This document shows positions 7,631-15,431 of a stretch of DNA of 49,196 nt, in pieces (the first letter of the stretch is position 1; every line of letters starts with the position of its first letter). The stretch is from the IMG/VR virus record IMGVR_UViG_3300009168_000052, positions 1 to 49,196 of that record. One strand, written 5' to 3'. This DNA comes from a virus. The position numbers and the translations under genes were made by a program. The notes under the pieces are model-generated. The model ran no database searches, had not been told where the DNA came from, and worked only from the letters and a program-made list of their open reading frames with translations.

Positions 7631-8642
7631 TCCACTTCAGGTCTTTGGCGACGACGAGTCGACCGTCACGGTAGGCGTTCCAGGTCTGAACCAAGAGCGC
7701 GTTGATCCACACGTCGTTGAGGCGACCGAAGTTGTCCTTGCGTGTTTTGTTTAGAAACGCGACCAGCTTTTTAGCGCCATGCGCGTTCTTATCGAAGTCG
7801 GCTGCCAGCCGCTTGGCGGTGTCAGGGTGCTTGCTCTCGAACAGATAGAAGTGCGCCGCGAGGGCGCCTCTCGGCACTGCTTTCGAGGCTTTCTTGGCCC
7901 GTTCGATGGCCTCGTTTAGAAAGTCCTCGTCGAGATTGTTACGGTAGAAATCCATCATCTCCTGGTTCGAGTAGCTCGTCCGGTCCTGCACCTTGTTGTA
8001 CTCGTAGAGCATCAGCCAGCGCACTGCCGGTGATACGATCTGTGGGTCTTTGATTCCGGCGGTGTAGAAGGTGTCACCGGCACTGCGGACAACGCCGGAG
8101 TTGATGGTGACGAACGCCTGATCGTCGATCCCGAAGCGGACATCAGTGCGGAACGGTTTACCCGCCCGCACGCAACCAGCCAGCCGGTTCTGGCCGTCAA
8201 GAAGGTTGGTGGAGACGCCGAAGATGAGAGGCTCTCCGGTCAGCACCCACTCGCCTTTGTCGATGGCGTCCGAGTAGCGCCGGATCCGCGCCGGCTTGCG
8301 CTTGCGGTTGCCGTACTTGCCGTGCTTTTCCAGGATGTAGGCCGACAGTTCTGGCGTGATGGTGACAGTACGGCTGTTCCCAGGCGGGTTGACGAGCCAA
8401 TACTCGAAGACCTCTACCTGCTTATCCACCGGCGCGTTTGGATCAATAAAGCGTCTTGCCGACGGCAGCAGTGGAGGAAGGTCAGCCGCCGGTGCCGGTT
8501 CGACATCGGTGAACTTCTTCTTGGTGGCGATCTCGGCGATACGTCCACCGTTGACACCGTAACGTGCAGCGATGTCGTGCTGGTGATCGCCTCTAAGCAG
8601 CATTCCTTTGATGATAGCGACTTGGTCAATGGTCAACGACAT
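7596..8642 (-). CDS. ParB/Srx-like DNA-binding protein with N-terminal HTH
   Basis: A 348-residue protein. Residues 7-45 look like a helix-turn-helix (GMLLRGDHQHDIAARYGVN, then GRIAEIATKKKF). Residues about 105-180 carry a ParB-like core with LLDGQNRLAG (147-156), the signature of this superfamily. The C-terminal helical half resembles phage proteins of unknown function. A clear ribosome site (GAAGGATC) lies about nine bases before ATG 8642. It overlaps the start of the ParB/MT-A70 fusion by 35 bases, which suggests the two ParB-type proteins work together, perhaps as DNA-binding specificity and modification factors. Confidence 0.75.
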   Translation of the reverse strand: MSLTIDQVAIIKGMLLRGDHQHDIAARYGVNGGRIAEIATKKKFTDVEPAPAADLPPLLPSARRFIDPNAPVDKQVEVFEYWLVNPPGNSRTVTITPELSAYILEKHGKYGNRKRKPARIRRYSDAIDKGEWVLTGEPLIFGVSTNLLDGQNRLAGCVRAGKPFRTDVRFGIDDQAFVTINSGVVRSAGDTFYTAGIKDPQIVSPAVRWLMLYEYNKVQDRTSYSNQEMMDFYRNNLDEDFLNEAIERAKKASKAVPRGALAAHFYLFESKHPDTAKRLAADFDKNAHGAKKLVAFLNKTRKDNFGRLNDVWINALLVQTWNAYRDGRLVVAKDLKWNGGTDDYPTIA

Positions 8643-8694
8643 CTCGTTGATCCTTCTGTTGTCCCGTCATCCGACCCAGACGGGCTTGGGTAAG

Positions 8695-8715
8695 ACGGTG
8701 TCAGGCTGACACCGT
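8695..8715. promoter_or_regulatory. Perfect palindrome built from two TGACAC motifs
   Basis: ACGGTGTCAG, one central G, and CTGACACCGT: 10-base arms with no mismatch. It lies in the 80-base gap between the ParB-like gene and the small gene downstream of DUF6378, about 55 bases before the ParB-like start. It could be an operator bound by a dimeric protein; the adjacent HTH/ParB-like proteins are candidates. It is also the cleanest example of the overrepresented TGACAC word. Confidence 0.5.
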
Positions 8716-8723
8716 GATTCTTG

Positions 8724-8948
8724 TTAGTGACTGGACGATTGCGGGTGGCGCTTCTTCTCTTCTTCGAGGACAGAACGAGCCAGATCCACATGCAACTGCT
8801 GGCGGGCCACGACCTGAAAGACCAAGTCTGTCAGGGCCATGAGGCGCTCTACGTAGGGCACATCCCTGTGCCCATGCAGGGTGTCTCTCAAAGCGGTCAG
8901 CTCATGGAGCAACCCGGTCAGCATGAGGTCCGGGCGCTGCTCTGGCAT
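8724..8948 (-). CDS. Small hypothetical helical protein (74 aa)
   Basis: I prefer the ATG at 8948 because GGAGG stands eight bases before it; the open frame extends to 9029, giving 101 residues, but without a ribosome site. The product is mostly helical (LLHELTALRDTLHGH, VERLMALTDLVFQVVARQQ) and ends in a charged tail. No family recognised. It overlaps the 3' end of the DUF6378 gene by 47 bases and closes this part of the operon before the TGACAC palindrome. Confidence 0.6.
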   Translation of the reverse strand: MPEQRPDLMLTGLLHELTALRDTLHGHRDVPYVERLMALTDLVFQVVARQQLHVDLARSVLEEEKKRHPQSSSH

Positions 8949-9282
8949 CCGAGGCGCCTCCGAGTATTTTTTCCACTGATCGTCCAGAGACGGCTTTGGT
9001 GTCACGTTGGGGGCTCTCCGGTTCGGCATCGGCGAACTCGGCCGCGAAGCTGAGATAGCTGACGCCGTCGACGTAATGATCGACGTTCTTCGGACTCTGG
9101 GCGATGCGGGCCAGCTTCATGGCGTGAAAGATCACTGCCAGCTCGTAGGGCGTGACCGGCTTGTCCAGCATCGCTCCGGCGATGACCGCCGCTCGCTCAA
9201 AACATTGGGCGGGAGACCCATAGGTCTCCCGACGTTTGGTGATGACTTGAGCCGAAGTTCGGAGGATGTCCCCGTGATCCAT
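8902..9282 (-). CDS. DUF6378 family protein
   Basis: Residues 3-85 match the DUF6378 pattern seen in many phages: ILRTSAQVITKRRETYGSP, then TPYELAVIFHAMKLARI, then NVDHYVDGVSYLSF. This helical bundle recalls MazG-like or dCTPase folds, so a nucleotide pyrophosphohydrolase role is sometimes proposed; that is not shown here. The start at 9282 is chosen because GAAAGG lies about nine bases upstream; starts at 9300 or 9321 would overlap the preceding gene. The last 40 residues are low-complexity and overlap the next gene, so they may be non-functional. Confidence 0.75.
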   Translation of the reverse strand: MDHGDILRTSAQVITKRRETYGSPAQCFERAAVIAGAMLDKPVTPYELAVIFHAMKLARIAQSPKNVDHYVDGVSYLSFAAEFADAEPESPQRDTKAVSGRSVEKILGGASDARAAPGPHADRVAP

Positions 9283-9286
9283 GGGT

Positions 9287-9850
9287 TTAGAACCTTTCAT
9301 CGACGCCGAACGCCCCCTCAAGTTCGGGCTCGTCTATGACACCAAAGCTTTCGGCAGCACTCTTTCTGCCGTCGATGCGAGGCATATCCGATTTAACGAT
9401 CTGAACATTCTCAAGCATCAAGCTGACACCCCGGTTGCCGGAGGTCTCATAGGCAAAGGGCCTCACGAATGCTCGTGCCAGTTGCCCGGCCCAGATCTCG
9501 GCCTTGGTCAAAATCTCGTTTCTGTTCCGGTCTACAAGTCCCGGCTGGGTCTTGGTCCAGGCGTTGATGAAGACGCTGCCCGCGTTGAAGCCGTTGACGC
9601 CCTCTTTTTCTTCACACTTGCGGATCGGAAAGCGCAGGTTCTTCTGGTTCTTCTTGTCCGGCCACCGTTCATCTGCGGCAGCGATGATCGCATCTTGAAG
9701 GGCTTTGAACTCGGGCTTCTTCTGCGCGGCTTCGTCGAAGATCAGAATCGTCGAAAACCTGGGCTCCTGACCGGTGCCAGGAACGGACCGTGGCTCGAAG
9801 AGGTTCGGGAAAGCCAAGATCCCGTAAGGGGTTATAGTGCTTTTGGGCAT
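9287..9850 (-). CDS. DUF2815 protein, T7 gp2.5-like single-stranded DNA-binding protein
   Basis: A 187-residue protein of the DUF2815 family, which is related to the OB-fold single-strand-binding protein gp2.5 of T7. Visible family features are the start with LAFPNLFEPR, EPRFSTILIFD, FPIRKCEEKEG, a long AEIWAGQLARAFVRPFAYE segment and an acidic C-terminus (DEPELEGAFGVDE) typical of SSB proteins that contact replication partners. GGAGACTGAAC before the ATG is a good ribosome site. It should coat single strands at the fork with the neighbouring polymerase, helicases and nuclease. Confidence 0.85.
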   Translation of the reverse strand: MPKSTITPYGILAFPNLFEPRSVPGTGQEPRFSTILIFDEAAQKKPEFKALQDAIIAAADERWPDKKNQKNLRFPIRKCEEKEGVNGFNAGSVFINAWTKTQPGLVDRNRNEILTKAEIWAGQLARAFVRPFAYETSGNRGVSLMLENVQIVKSDMPRIDGRKSAAESFGVIDEPELEGAFGVDERF

Positions 9851-9852
9851 GT

Positions 9853-11106
9853 TCAGTCTCCACAGTCTGAGGTTGCGATTAGTGGGAAGTTGGTCCCCGG
9901 CGATGACAGCACCGCCGGAGCCGGATGTGAGCTTGGCACTAAACTGACCCCGGTGACAGGGGTTTCGACCAGCGGATTGACGATCTTCGGATCGAGACGG
10001 CGCTGTTTAAGAAGCTTCTCGACCTGTGCCGGAGACCGGAGTTCCGGCTCCGTCATGATCTCGGCCTGTGAGAGCCCGAGCTTTGAGAAGATCGAGGCGG
10101 CCGCGGAGGTGTCGACCCACTTCCGATAGCCCTTCTTGGTGACGTGTTTCCAGCCCGTGACTGTTCGCCCTCGGGCGAGGCGAGCCGAAGTCTCGGCTCT
10201 GACTGCGTTGATCCATGTGCTTAGAAGCTCCCCTCGACTTAACGCCTCCCCCAGTTCGTCATCAGACAAATCAGACGGCGGCGTCAGACGAGAACTAACA
10301 ACGTCTATAGGGGTTGTCAAGTCCTCGGGGAAGGCGTTCCTGGCGGTCTGCATCGCCTGGGCACGAAGCTCGGGGCAGACTGGCGCCCCGACACAGAACC
10401 GGCAGTGGGAGCCCGTCTTGAAGGCGGTGTCCTTCTGCGCGTGGATCTTCTCGATAGCGGGTCTGAGGATGTCTTTGCCCCAATCCAAAAGCTCGACGAG
10501 ATCCAGGGTCCACCATCTGGGTTCGGTGTCACCTTGGCGTGGCGCGTAGATCCCTAGTCTCACATAAAGGATCTTACTCCAGATTTCTGGTGTCAAAGTC
10601 TCGTAGAGCCGGAAGTAAACCCCCAAAGCATAAAACATGAGCTGGGGGTTATCTTTGGGCGAAACAGCGACACCTTTTCCATACTTGAAGTCAAGCACAA
10701 TCAACGTGCGTTTATCTCGGCTCAACGCGCCAAAGTCCACGGTGCCATACAAAGGCTCTGGTGGGGTTCGTCCGACGTAGCGCCAGAGGTCTTCGAGCGA
10801 CACCTGCTCTTCGACCATCGACGTGAAGAGAGGTCTTAGGTCGTTGCAGTGATTCACGAAGTCGTAGGCGTGATCCAGCATCTCCCGGTCGCCGGCGGCC
10901 GCGTCAGAGGCGCGGGTATCCCGACCGTGCTGGAGATGCTCGATGACTTCGTGAGCGCGGGTGCCCTCGTCGGCGTAGGCCGACGAGAACCGCTTGCGGC
11001 CTTCCCAGAGTTCGGGCGCCTTGCTGCAAGCCAGGTAGATGCTGGCAGCGCTGCCACCTAAACGGCAGTGCTTGGGCTGGTCGATGGCGAGAGCCGGGAC
11101 GGTCAT
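9853..11106 (-). CDS. DUF2800 protein, Cas4/RecB-like PD-(D/E)XK nuclease
   Basis: A 417-residue DUF2800 protein. The nuclease core is seen as GTVDFG (121-126, the metal-binding Asp) and LDFKYGKG (138-145, the D-x-K of the motif), followed by NPQLMFYALG. Cysteines at about 235, 238 and 244 (CRFCVGAPVC) could hold a zinc or iron-sulphur cluster as in Cas4/AddB enzymes. In phages it is usually found with DUF2815 and a SNF2 helicase, as here, and probably processes DNA ends in recombination or replication. Its start overlaps the upstream gene by four bases (ATGA). Confidence 0.88.
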   Translation of the reverse strand: MTVPALAIDQPKHCRLGGSAASIYLACSKAPELWEGRKRFSSAYADEGTRAHEVIEHLQHGRDTRASDAAAGDREMLDHAYDFVNHCNDLRPLFTSMVEEQVSLEDLWRYVGRTPPEPLYGTVDFGALSRDKRTLIVLDFKYGKGVAVSPKDNPQLMFYALGVYFRLYETLTPEIWSKILYVRLGIYAPRQGDTEPRWWTLDLVELLDWGKDILRPAIEKIHAQKDTAFKTGSHCRFCVGAPVCPELRAQAMQTARNAFPEDLTTPIDVVSSRLTPPSDLSDDELGEALSRGELLSTWINAVRAETSARLARGRTVTGWKHVTKKGYRKWVDTSAAASIFSKLGLSQAEIMTEPELRSPAQVEKLLKQRRLDPKIVNPLVETPVTGVSLVPSSHPAPAVLSSPGTNFPLIATSDCGD

Positions 11107-11636
11107 GGCGCGGTCGCCTCCAGCTCGGCGATCAAAGCCCGTGCCTTGCCGAAGTCCTCGGCCCGGAGATCCATCATCGTGGCGATGCCGACTTCGCTCC
11201 GGAAGTTCTGGATGCGGGTTTTCAAAGCGGGGCTCTTTTTCCAGTAGCGCCCAAGCTCGGCGGTGATTGCCGCGCGCTCGTCGTCCTCGTTGACCTCGGC
11301 CGCCACAGGAGCTTGACCAGCATCCTCCACGCCCGTCTCTTCGGGCTCGGGTTCGTCAGCCCCGTTGGGCTCCGCCTTGATGGTGTTGAGAAATGCCGGC
11401 GGAGGGCTCGTGGGTTTAGGTTTATTGGTCGAGCCAGGAGGGCGCCCTGGGCCTCGCTTGGGAGTAACCCCATTGGTGTCAGCGGTGTCAGCCGTCGAGC
11501 TGCTGACACGGGGGTTGGTGTCAGGAGCCGTTGCTGGGGGTGCTGGGGATTGCGGGAAGTTTGGGGATTTAAACGTCGAGAGCGTGTTCCACAGCTCTTC
11601 CAACGAGTTAGCGGTGATCTTGAGTTCAAAACTCAT
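11103..11636 (-). CDS. Hypothetical protein (177 aa) of the replication operon
   Basis: Not recognised. It has a short N-terminal domain (FELKITANSLEELWNTLSTF), a Pro/Ser/Thr-rich and acidic linker (about 25-115) that contains an AT-hook-like KRGPGRPPGS at about 60, and a helical C-terminus of about 60 residues (ITAELGRYWKKS, then IATMMDLRAEDFGKARALIAELE). The AT-hook-like motif hints at DNA binding. It sits between the SNF2 helicase and the Cas4-like nuclease and overlaps the latter by ATGA, so it is probably an accessory factor of that recombination/replication set. The ribosome site is weak. Confidence 0.7.
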   Translation of the reverse strand: MSFELKITANSLEELWNTLSTFKSPNFPQSPAPPATAPDTNPRVSSSTADTADTNGVTPKRGPGRPPGSTNKPKPTSPPPAFLNTIKAEPNGADEPEPEETGVEDAGQAPVAAEVNEDDERAAITAELGRYWKKSPALKTRIQNFRSEVGIATMMDLRAEDFGKARALIAELEATAP

Positions 11637-11679
11637 GGCGAGGGACTTTCTGTCTTGTGAAGAGCGGGAGCTGCGGGGA

Positions 11680-13056
11680 TTAAGCCGGCATCCCTAGATT
11701 GACGGTGTCGTCGTTAGTGACAACGGCGATGTCTCGCGTCTTACGGTGTAGTATCTTGATGATACGTTCGTCAAGAGTACCTGGACAAAATAAATAGCGT
11801 ACGAGGACCGAATTTTTCTGGCCGAAGCGGTGGGCTCTGGAAGCCGCTTGGACATTCTGGGCTGGCACGAAGGAGGGCTCGACGATGAGCACATTGGAGG
11901 AGGCGGTCAGCGTGATGGCGACCCCGGCTGCCTGGATCTGCCCCAGAAAGATCCGGGTGTCAGGATTTCTCTGGAAAGCCTCGATGGCGAGGTCACGGTC
12001 TTTGGGCGATGTCCTTCCGTCGATTCTGGCGATTTTGACTTTGCCAAAGAACGCCTGGGCCATGAGATCCAAGACCGAGATGTGATGGCAAAAGATGATC
12101 AGCTTGGATTTGGGGTCTGACTCTAATTCGGAGAGCGCCAAGGCGACGGCCGGAAGAGCCTTGGCCTCACCCAGCATCCTCCGGGCGGTGCTGATCGCTG
12201 CGGGTGCTGCGAGAAGGCTCTCCAGGTCCTGATCGCTAAGCTGGTCGAGGACGGGATCGCTGGGCGGCGGGGCGTCCAGTGTCAGCGCGTACAGCTCAAA
12301 AGTCAGTGGCGGAAGATCCTTGAGGACATCCACTTTCCGGCGCCGGAGCATGAAGGGCTGGAGACGCTTGTTGAGGTCGGGTAAATTCTTGGAGCCGACG
12401 ACCTTGTTGCCCCAAGGCGTGTTCTGGATGACCGCGTAGCGATCACAGAACCGCTCGTAGGTCAGCGGATGCTCGGGGCGCAGGGGATCGGGGATCAGAG
12501 ACGGTGTTAGCGCGTGGAGATGGGTCCAGAGTTCACCGCTGTGATTAGGCATGGGCGTGCCGGTCAGAACGAAGACGTGCTGACACTGTGACACGAGGCT
12601 CGGGGCCGCGCCGTCGAGGCGCTTGCCATAGATAAATCTGGTTCGCTTGGCGTCGGGATTCTTGAGGGCGTGCGCTTCGTCCAACACCAGCGCGTCCCAG
12701 GCTTGCGCGAGGAGCTTGCGGCGCAGGGGTTGTTCCGGGCCGTGGATTAAATCGTAGTTGACGATGACCACAAGCGGCATCCCCTGGGGCCGCTTGGGGT
12801 CGATGGTGTCCCGCTGCTGGTTGAGCACCTGGATCTGGCGCTTGAGGGTCTGGAGCGTCTGGAACTCGCGCTGCCAGTGGCTCTTGGCTACGGCAGGGCA
12901 GAGTACCAGGACGCGCCGGGCCTGAAGCGTGTCACAGGCGGCGATGGCCTGCCTGGTCTTGCCAAGGCCAGGCTCGTCGCCCAAGAGCCTGCCCTTGGCC
13001 TTGGTGGTGTCAGCCAGGAAGCTGGCTCCTTCGTGCTGGTAGGGCCGGAGGTCCAT
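11680..13056 (-). CDS. SNF2/SWI2-family (SF2) DNA helicase
   Basis: A 458-residue helicase/translocase. Motif I is GDEPGLGKT (about 27-35), motif II DEAH (about 127-130), motif III FVLTGTPMPN, and motif VI QAASRAHRFGQ (about 400), the layout of phage SNF2 helicases. It should use ATP to move on or remodel double-stranded DNA during replication or recombination. The start may be GTG 13059 or ATG 13056, both overlapping the GH16 stop (CTGTGATGG). A 43-base gap separates it from the next gene. Confidence 0.9.
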   Translation of the reverse strand: MDLRPYQHEGASFLADTTKAKGRLLGDEPGLGKTRQAIAACDTLQARRVLVLCPAVAKSHWQREFQTLQTLKRQIQVLNQQRDTIDPKRPQGMPLVVIVNYDLIHGPEQPLRRKLLAQAWDALVLDEAHALKNPDAKRTRFIYGKRLDGAAPSLVSQCQHVFVLTGTPMPNHSGELWTHLHALTPSLIPDPLRPEHPLTYERFCDRYAVIQNTPWGNKVVGSKNLPDLNKRLQPFMLRRRKVDVLKDLPPLTFELYALTLDAPPPSDPVLDQLSDQDLESLLAAPAAISTARRMLGEAKALPAVALALSELESDPKSKLIIFCHHISVLDLMAQAFFGKVKIARIDGRTSPKDRDLAIEAFQRNPDTRIFLGQIQAAGVAITLTASSNVLIVEPSFVPAQNVQAASRAHRFGQKNSVLVRYLFCPGTLDERIIKILHRKTRDIAVVTNDDTVNLGMPA

Positions 13057-13913
13057 CACAGGAAGTCAAAGACCGGCGCTGGCGGGGCCAGGGACGGGTG
13101 ATCGAGGGCGATGGCTCCATAGAGGCCGGGATCATGCCCGTCGGGCGCTGACACGGGTCCTTGGCTGATGGCGACGGCATCGGGGTCGTTCGAGAAAACC
13201 CTGATGTAATCAATCTTCATTTCGAGGGGCTCGTCGAGCCCGTCGCCGTAGGTCGCCAGGTTCGCCAGCAGATACATGGGAGAGTGCATATCGCTGGGCG
13301 TTGGGCGGCTTTGGACGTAGTTTCCATCGAAATAGAAATCGAGGGTGTCAGGCCCCCAGAGGAGGCCATAGGTGTGGAAGGTATCTCCGACTTGGGCAGG
13401 CTGACTGCTGGTGGCGTCCGCGAAGTAGTTGTCGTCGGTCGTGTGGATGCCGGCATAGAGGTTGACGGCTGCCGCGCCGCCGTAATGCTCGACGATGTCC
13501 AGCTCCTGGTGGCCGTTGCCGTTCGGGTCCGGGATCTGGGTGACGGGGAGAAGCCAGAAGGCATCCCATCCGGGGCTGGCGTCGTTCAGGTCCGCCCGCA
13601 TTTCGAAGTAGCCATACGTCTGGTTGAACCCGTTCTGGGTCGTGATGATCCCAGACTCGTCGCCCTCCGGCGTGCCGAAGGGAGTCTGGTTTGGACTGGC
13701 GGTGATCGTCAGAGCACCTCCTGACACGTTGAACGGATCATAGCCCGAGGCCGGATCGACGAAGCTGGACCAGCCAAAGCCGATGTCGCTGTTGGCGTCG
13801 TAGCGCCACTCGTTGCGGATGCTGGACCAAACGGTGTCTTCGCCGGTCTGCGAGATGCTCCTGGTGTTGAACTCATCGCTGAAAGTCAGTTTGTAGCCAG
13901 AGAGGTCGATCAT
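13056..13913 (-). CDS. Glycoside hydrolase family 16 endo-glycanase
   Basis: A 285-residue GH16 enzyme. The catalytic motif ExDxxE is intact: E137-L-D139-I-V-E142 in the context HQELDIVEHYG. Family features around it include FSDEFN, YGYFEMRADL, GWDAFWLLP, FHTYGLLWGPDTLDFYFDG and a final MKIDYIRVF strand. GH16 enzymes cut beta-1,3/1,4-glucans, agars and bacterial exopolysaccharides (ExoK-type succinoglycanase). No signal peptide is visible, so it would leave the cell at lysis. It is embedded in the replication operon, its stop overlapping the helicase start. A start-proximal LTF-SDEF shows a complete N-terminus. Confidence 0.9.
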   Translation of the reverse strand: MIDLSGYKLTFSDEFNTRSISQTGEDTVWSSIRNEWRYDANSDIGFGWSSFVDPASGYDPFNVSGGALTITASPNQTPFGTPEGDESGIITTQNGFNQTYGYFEMRADLNDASPGWDAFWLLPVTQIPDPNGNGHQELDIVEHYGGAAAVNLYAGIHTTDDNYFADATSSQPAQVGDTFHTYGLLWGPDTLDFYFDGNYVQSRPTPSDMHSPMYLLANLATYGDGLDEPLEMKIDYIRVFSNDPDAVAISQGPVSAPDGHDPGLYGAIALDHPSLAPPAPVFDFL

Positions 13914-13917
13914 GGTG

Positions 13918-14007
13918 TCAGGGCCTCAAGAGCAGGTGATAGGACAGCAAGCCCATGGCGAAAGACGCTGCCATCAAGAGCGTCATGGCTTCGGCACCGA
14001 AGGTCAT
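13918..14007 (-). CDS. 29-residue single-helix membrane peptide
   Basis: Starts ATG at 14007, overlapping the stop of the upstream gene (CAATGACC), and ends four bases before the GH16 ATG. The sequence is almost wholly hydrophobic (MTLLMAASFAMGLLSYHLLL) with a charged end (RP), so one membrane helix is likely. The coupled start and tight spacing are the main evidence. No family recognised. Confidence 0.5.
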   Translation of the reverse strand: MTFGAEAMTLLMAASFAMGLLSYHLLLRP

Positions 14008-14564
14008 TGCTGCGGGCTCGTATGAAAGAGTGTGACTTCGTGCTGGTTCCGCTGGATGTCTTCGGGCCAGAGATCGGGCTCTTCGCGCCGGGTCTCACTC
14101 CGCATCCAACTGTAGACGATGAGGGGGCTTTGGGTCTCCCGGGTCGAGCGCCCAAGAAGCCTTTCCCATTGGGCGCGCGTGTCCATGAGCGCTGACCTGA
14201 GGGTGTCGCGCTCGTTGGTGACGGCGATGGGCGCCACGACCAGGATGATCGAGCCTTCGTGCTCCCGGATCTTGATCAGGAGATTGAAGAGCCGGTTGGC
14301 GTATTCCTCGGGGCTGAGGGTGCCTTGGACGAGATCGTCCGTGACACGAGAGGAGGAGCCGCCGTGGTGGGGGCTGAAGAGGTCCCGGTAATGGCCTTCT
14401 TGGGTCGGGATGTAGGCGCTGCGGCCGTACTCGACGAGCTTGGCGTAGAGGGCTGTCGCGTAGAGCGCCAGCTCCTTGAGGCGCTTTTGGTGAGCTGGAT
14501 CGGTCCTGGGGATCGAGGTTTCGAGATGCGGACCCTCATGGAGATGGGTCATACGGACATACAT
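14004..14564 (-). CDS. Hypothetical protein (186 aa), first gene of the left early operon
   Basis: Not recognised. The product is soluble and helical (KRLKELALYATALYAKLVEYG near residue 30), with a loop rich in H, G and S (SPHHGGSSSR), then LFNLLIKIREHEGSIILVVAPIAV around 95-115 that could be a buried strand, and an acidic C-terminal end. A good ribosome site, GAAAGGC, is in the shared leader element. It begins the operon that continues with the 29-residue peptide and GH16, and a possible promoter lies just upstream. Confidence 0.7.
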   Translation of the reverse strand: MYVRMTHLHEGPHLETSIPRTDPAHQKRLKELALYATALYAKLVEYGRSAYIPTQEGHYRDLFSPHHGGSSSRVTDDLVQGTLSPEEYANRLFNLLIKIREHEGSIILVVAPIAVTNERDTLRSALMDTRAQWERLLGRSTRETQSPLIVYSWMRSETRREEPDLWPEDIQRNQHEVTLFHTSPQQ

Positions 14565-14565
14565 A

Positions 14566-14589
14566 GCGTTGCCTTTCGTCGTCAGTGTC
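14566..14589 (-). promoter_or_regulatory. Leader element of the left operon (repeated at 19250-19272)
   Basis: On the minus strand, GACACTGACGACGAAAGG followed by CAACGC, directly before ATG 14564. A copy differing by one base deletion lies at 19250-19272, before an in-frame ATG of the AAA ATPase gene. It contains the ribosome-binding GAAAGG. Confidence 0.55.
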
Positions 14590-14593
14590 TATA

Positions 14594-14621
14594 ACGATAC
14601 AGACTCGCTTGAGGATGTCAA
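14594..14621 (-). promoter_or_regulatory. Candidate early promoter for the left operon
   Basis: On the minus strand, a perfect -35 TTGACA (14616-14621), a 16-base spacer and TATCGT (14594-14599) as the -10. Transcription would start near 14587, just upstream of the leader element and the gene at 14564. The same region is upstream of the divergent RuvC-like gene. Confidence 0.45.
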
Positions 14622-14626
14622 GTACC

Positions 14627-15088
14627 ATGTCTTTGCCGATTGCAGCTTTCGACCCTGGGCTTTCGGGCGCCCTGGCAGTGCTGGGGGACTTCGACGACGT
14701 GGTTCTGTTTGATCTGCCGCAGGCGAACCGGGAGTTGGACCCGGCGGCCCTGGCAAGGATGCTTCGGGAGGCTAGGCCACGGCGGGCCGTCGTGGAGGCG
14801 GTCGGGGCCATGCCGGGGCAGGGGGTGACTTCGATGTTCAACTTCGGGCGCTCCTACGGCACCATCCTGGGTGTGCTGGGGGCTCTGGAGATCCCGACTG
14901 TGCGCGTCCGGCCTGCGGTTTGGAAGCGCCATTTTGGTCTGATACGTCAAGACAAGGATGCTTCGCGGGCTCTAGCATTGAGGCTTTATCCAGCACTTCA
15001 GGGGCTCGAATTGAAGCGCCATCATGGCCGTGCCGACGCGCTTTTGCTGGCTCGGTTCCTGCTCGAAAGCGCTCCTCGCAGCACCTGA
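14627..15088 (+). CDS. RuvC-like Holliday junction resolvase
   Basis: A 153-residue RNase H-fold nuclease of the phage RuvC type. Catalytic acids are visible as FDPG (D9), VVEAVG (E57) and HHGRADA (D137), with the conserved GVTSMFNFGRSYG region between. It would cut Holliday junctions or branched concatemers before packaging. I chose ATG 14627; in-frame starts at 14615 (ATG) and 14585 (GTG) would add residues unlike the family. GAGG at 14611 is the only ribosome-like signal and is rather distant. It is the only plus-strand gene in the left arm, divergent from the early operon and next to the candidate origin. Confidence 0.88.
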   Translation: MSLPIAAFDPGLSGALAVLGDFDDVVLFDLPQANRELDPAALARMLREARPRRAVVEAVGAMPGQGVTSMFNFGRSYGTILGVLGALEIPTVRVRPAVWKRHFGLIRQDKDASRALALRLYPALQGLELKRHHGRADALLLARFLLESAPRST

Positions 15089-15097
15089 ATATGGGGG

Positions 15098-15275
15098 CCA
15101 CACACCACTTTTGAGAACCACACACCATTATATTCAGGATCAATTTCCGAGCCAATTTCCTTGAGTTTTTTATTCGGTGGCGCCTTACACCATAATTGGT
15201 CCACACACCACGGTGAATGGGTCGAAAAGCCATCGTTTTCAAGGACTTAGCAATATAACCACACACCACACACCA
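15098..15275 (+). repeat. Five direct copies of CCACACACCA
   Basis: Copies start at 15098, 15118, 15201, 15259 and 15266; an inverted copy lies at 15395-15404 and a partial TTACACCATA at about 15185. The spacing is irregular except that the first two are 20 bases apart and the last two share three bases. Such repeats commonly bind an initiator or regulator. Confidence 0.8.
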
Positions 15276-15431
15276 AAATCTATGTTGTTGATAAGCACAA
15301 AAAGAGAGGGGAAACAATTCCAGATAATTATCAGAAATAATATAAATATTCATATGGTGCAGTGCACAATGTGTGTATAGCGGAGGTTAGAACATGGTGT
15401 GTGGTGAGTGGGAATATTCTGGCCCATTTTC

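Noticed and set aside
13161-13724. Plus-strand open frame over the GH16 gene
   Set aside because: Antisense to a gene with intact catalytic motifs; sequence is low-complexity Val/Gly/Arg-rich and matches nothing.
15089-15420. CRISPR array
   Set aside because: The repeats are 10 bases with irregular spacing and no spacers of equal length, and no cas genes are near.
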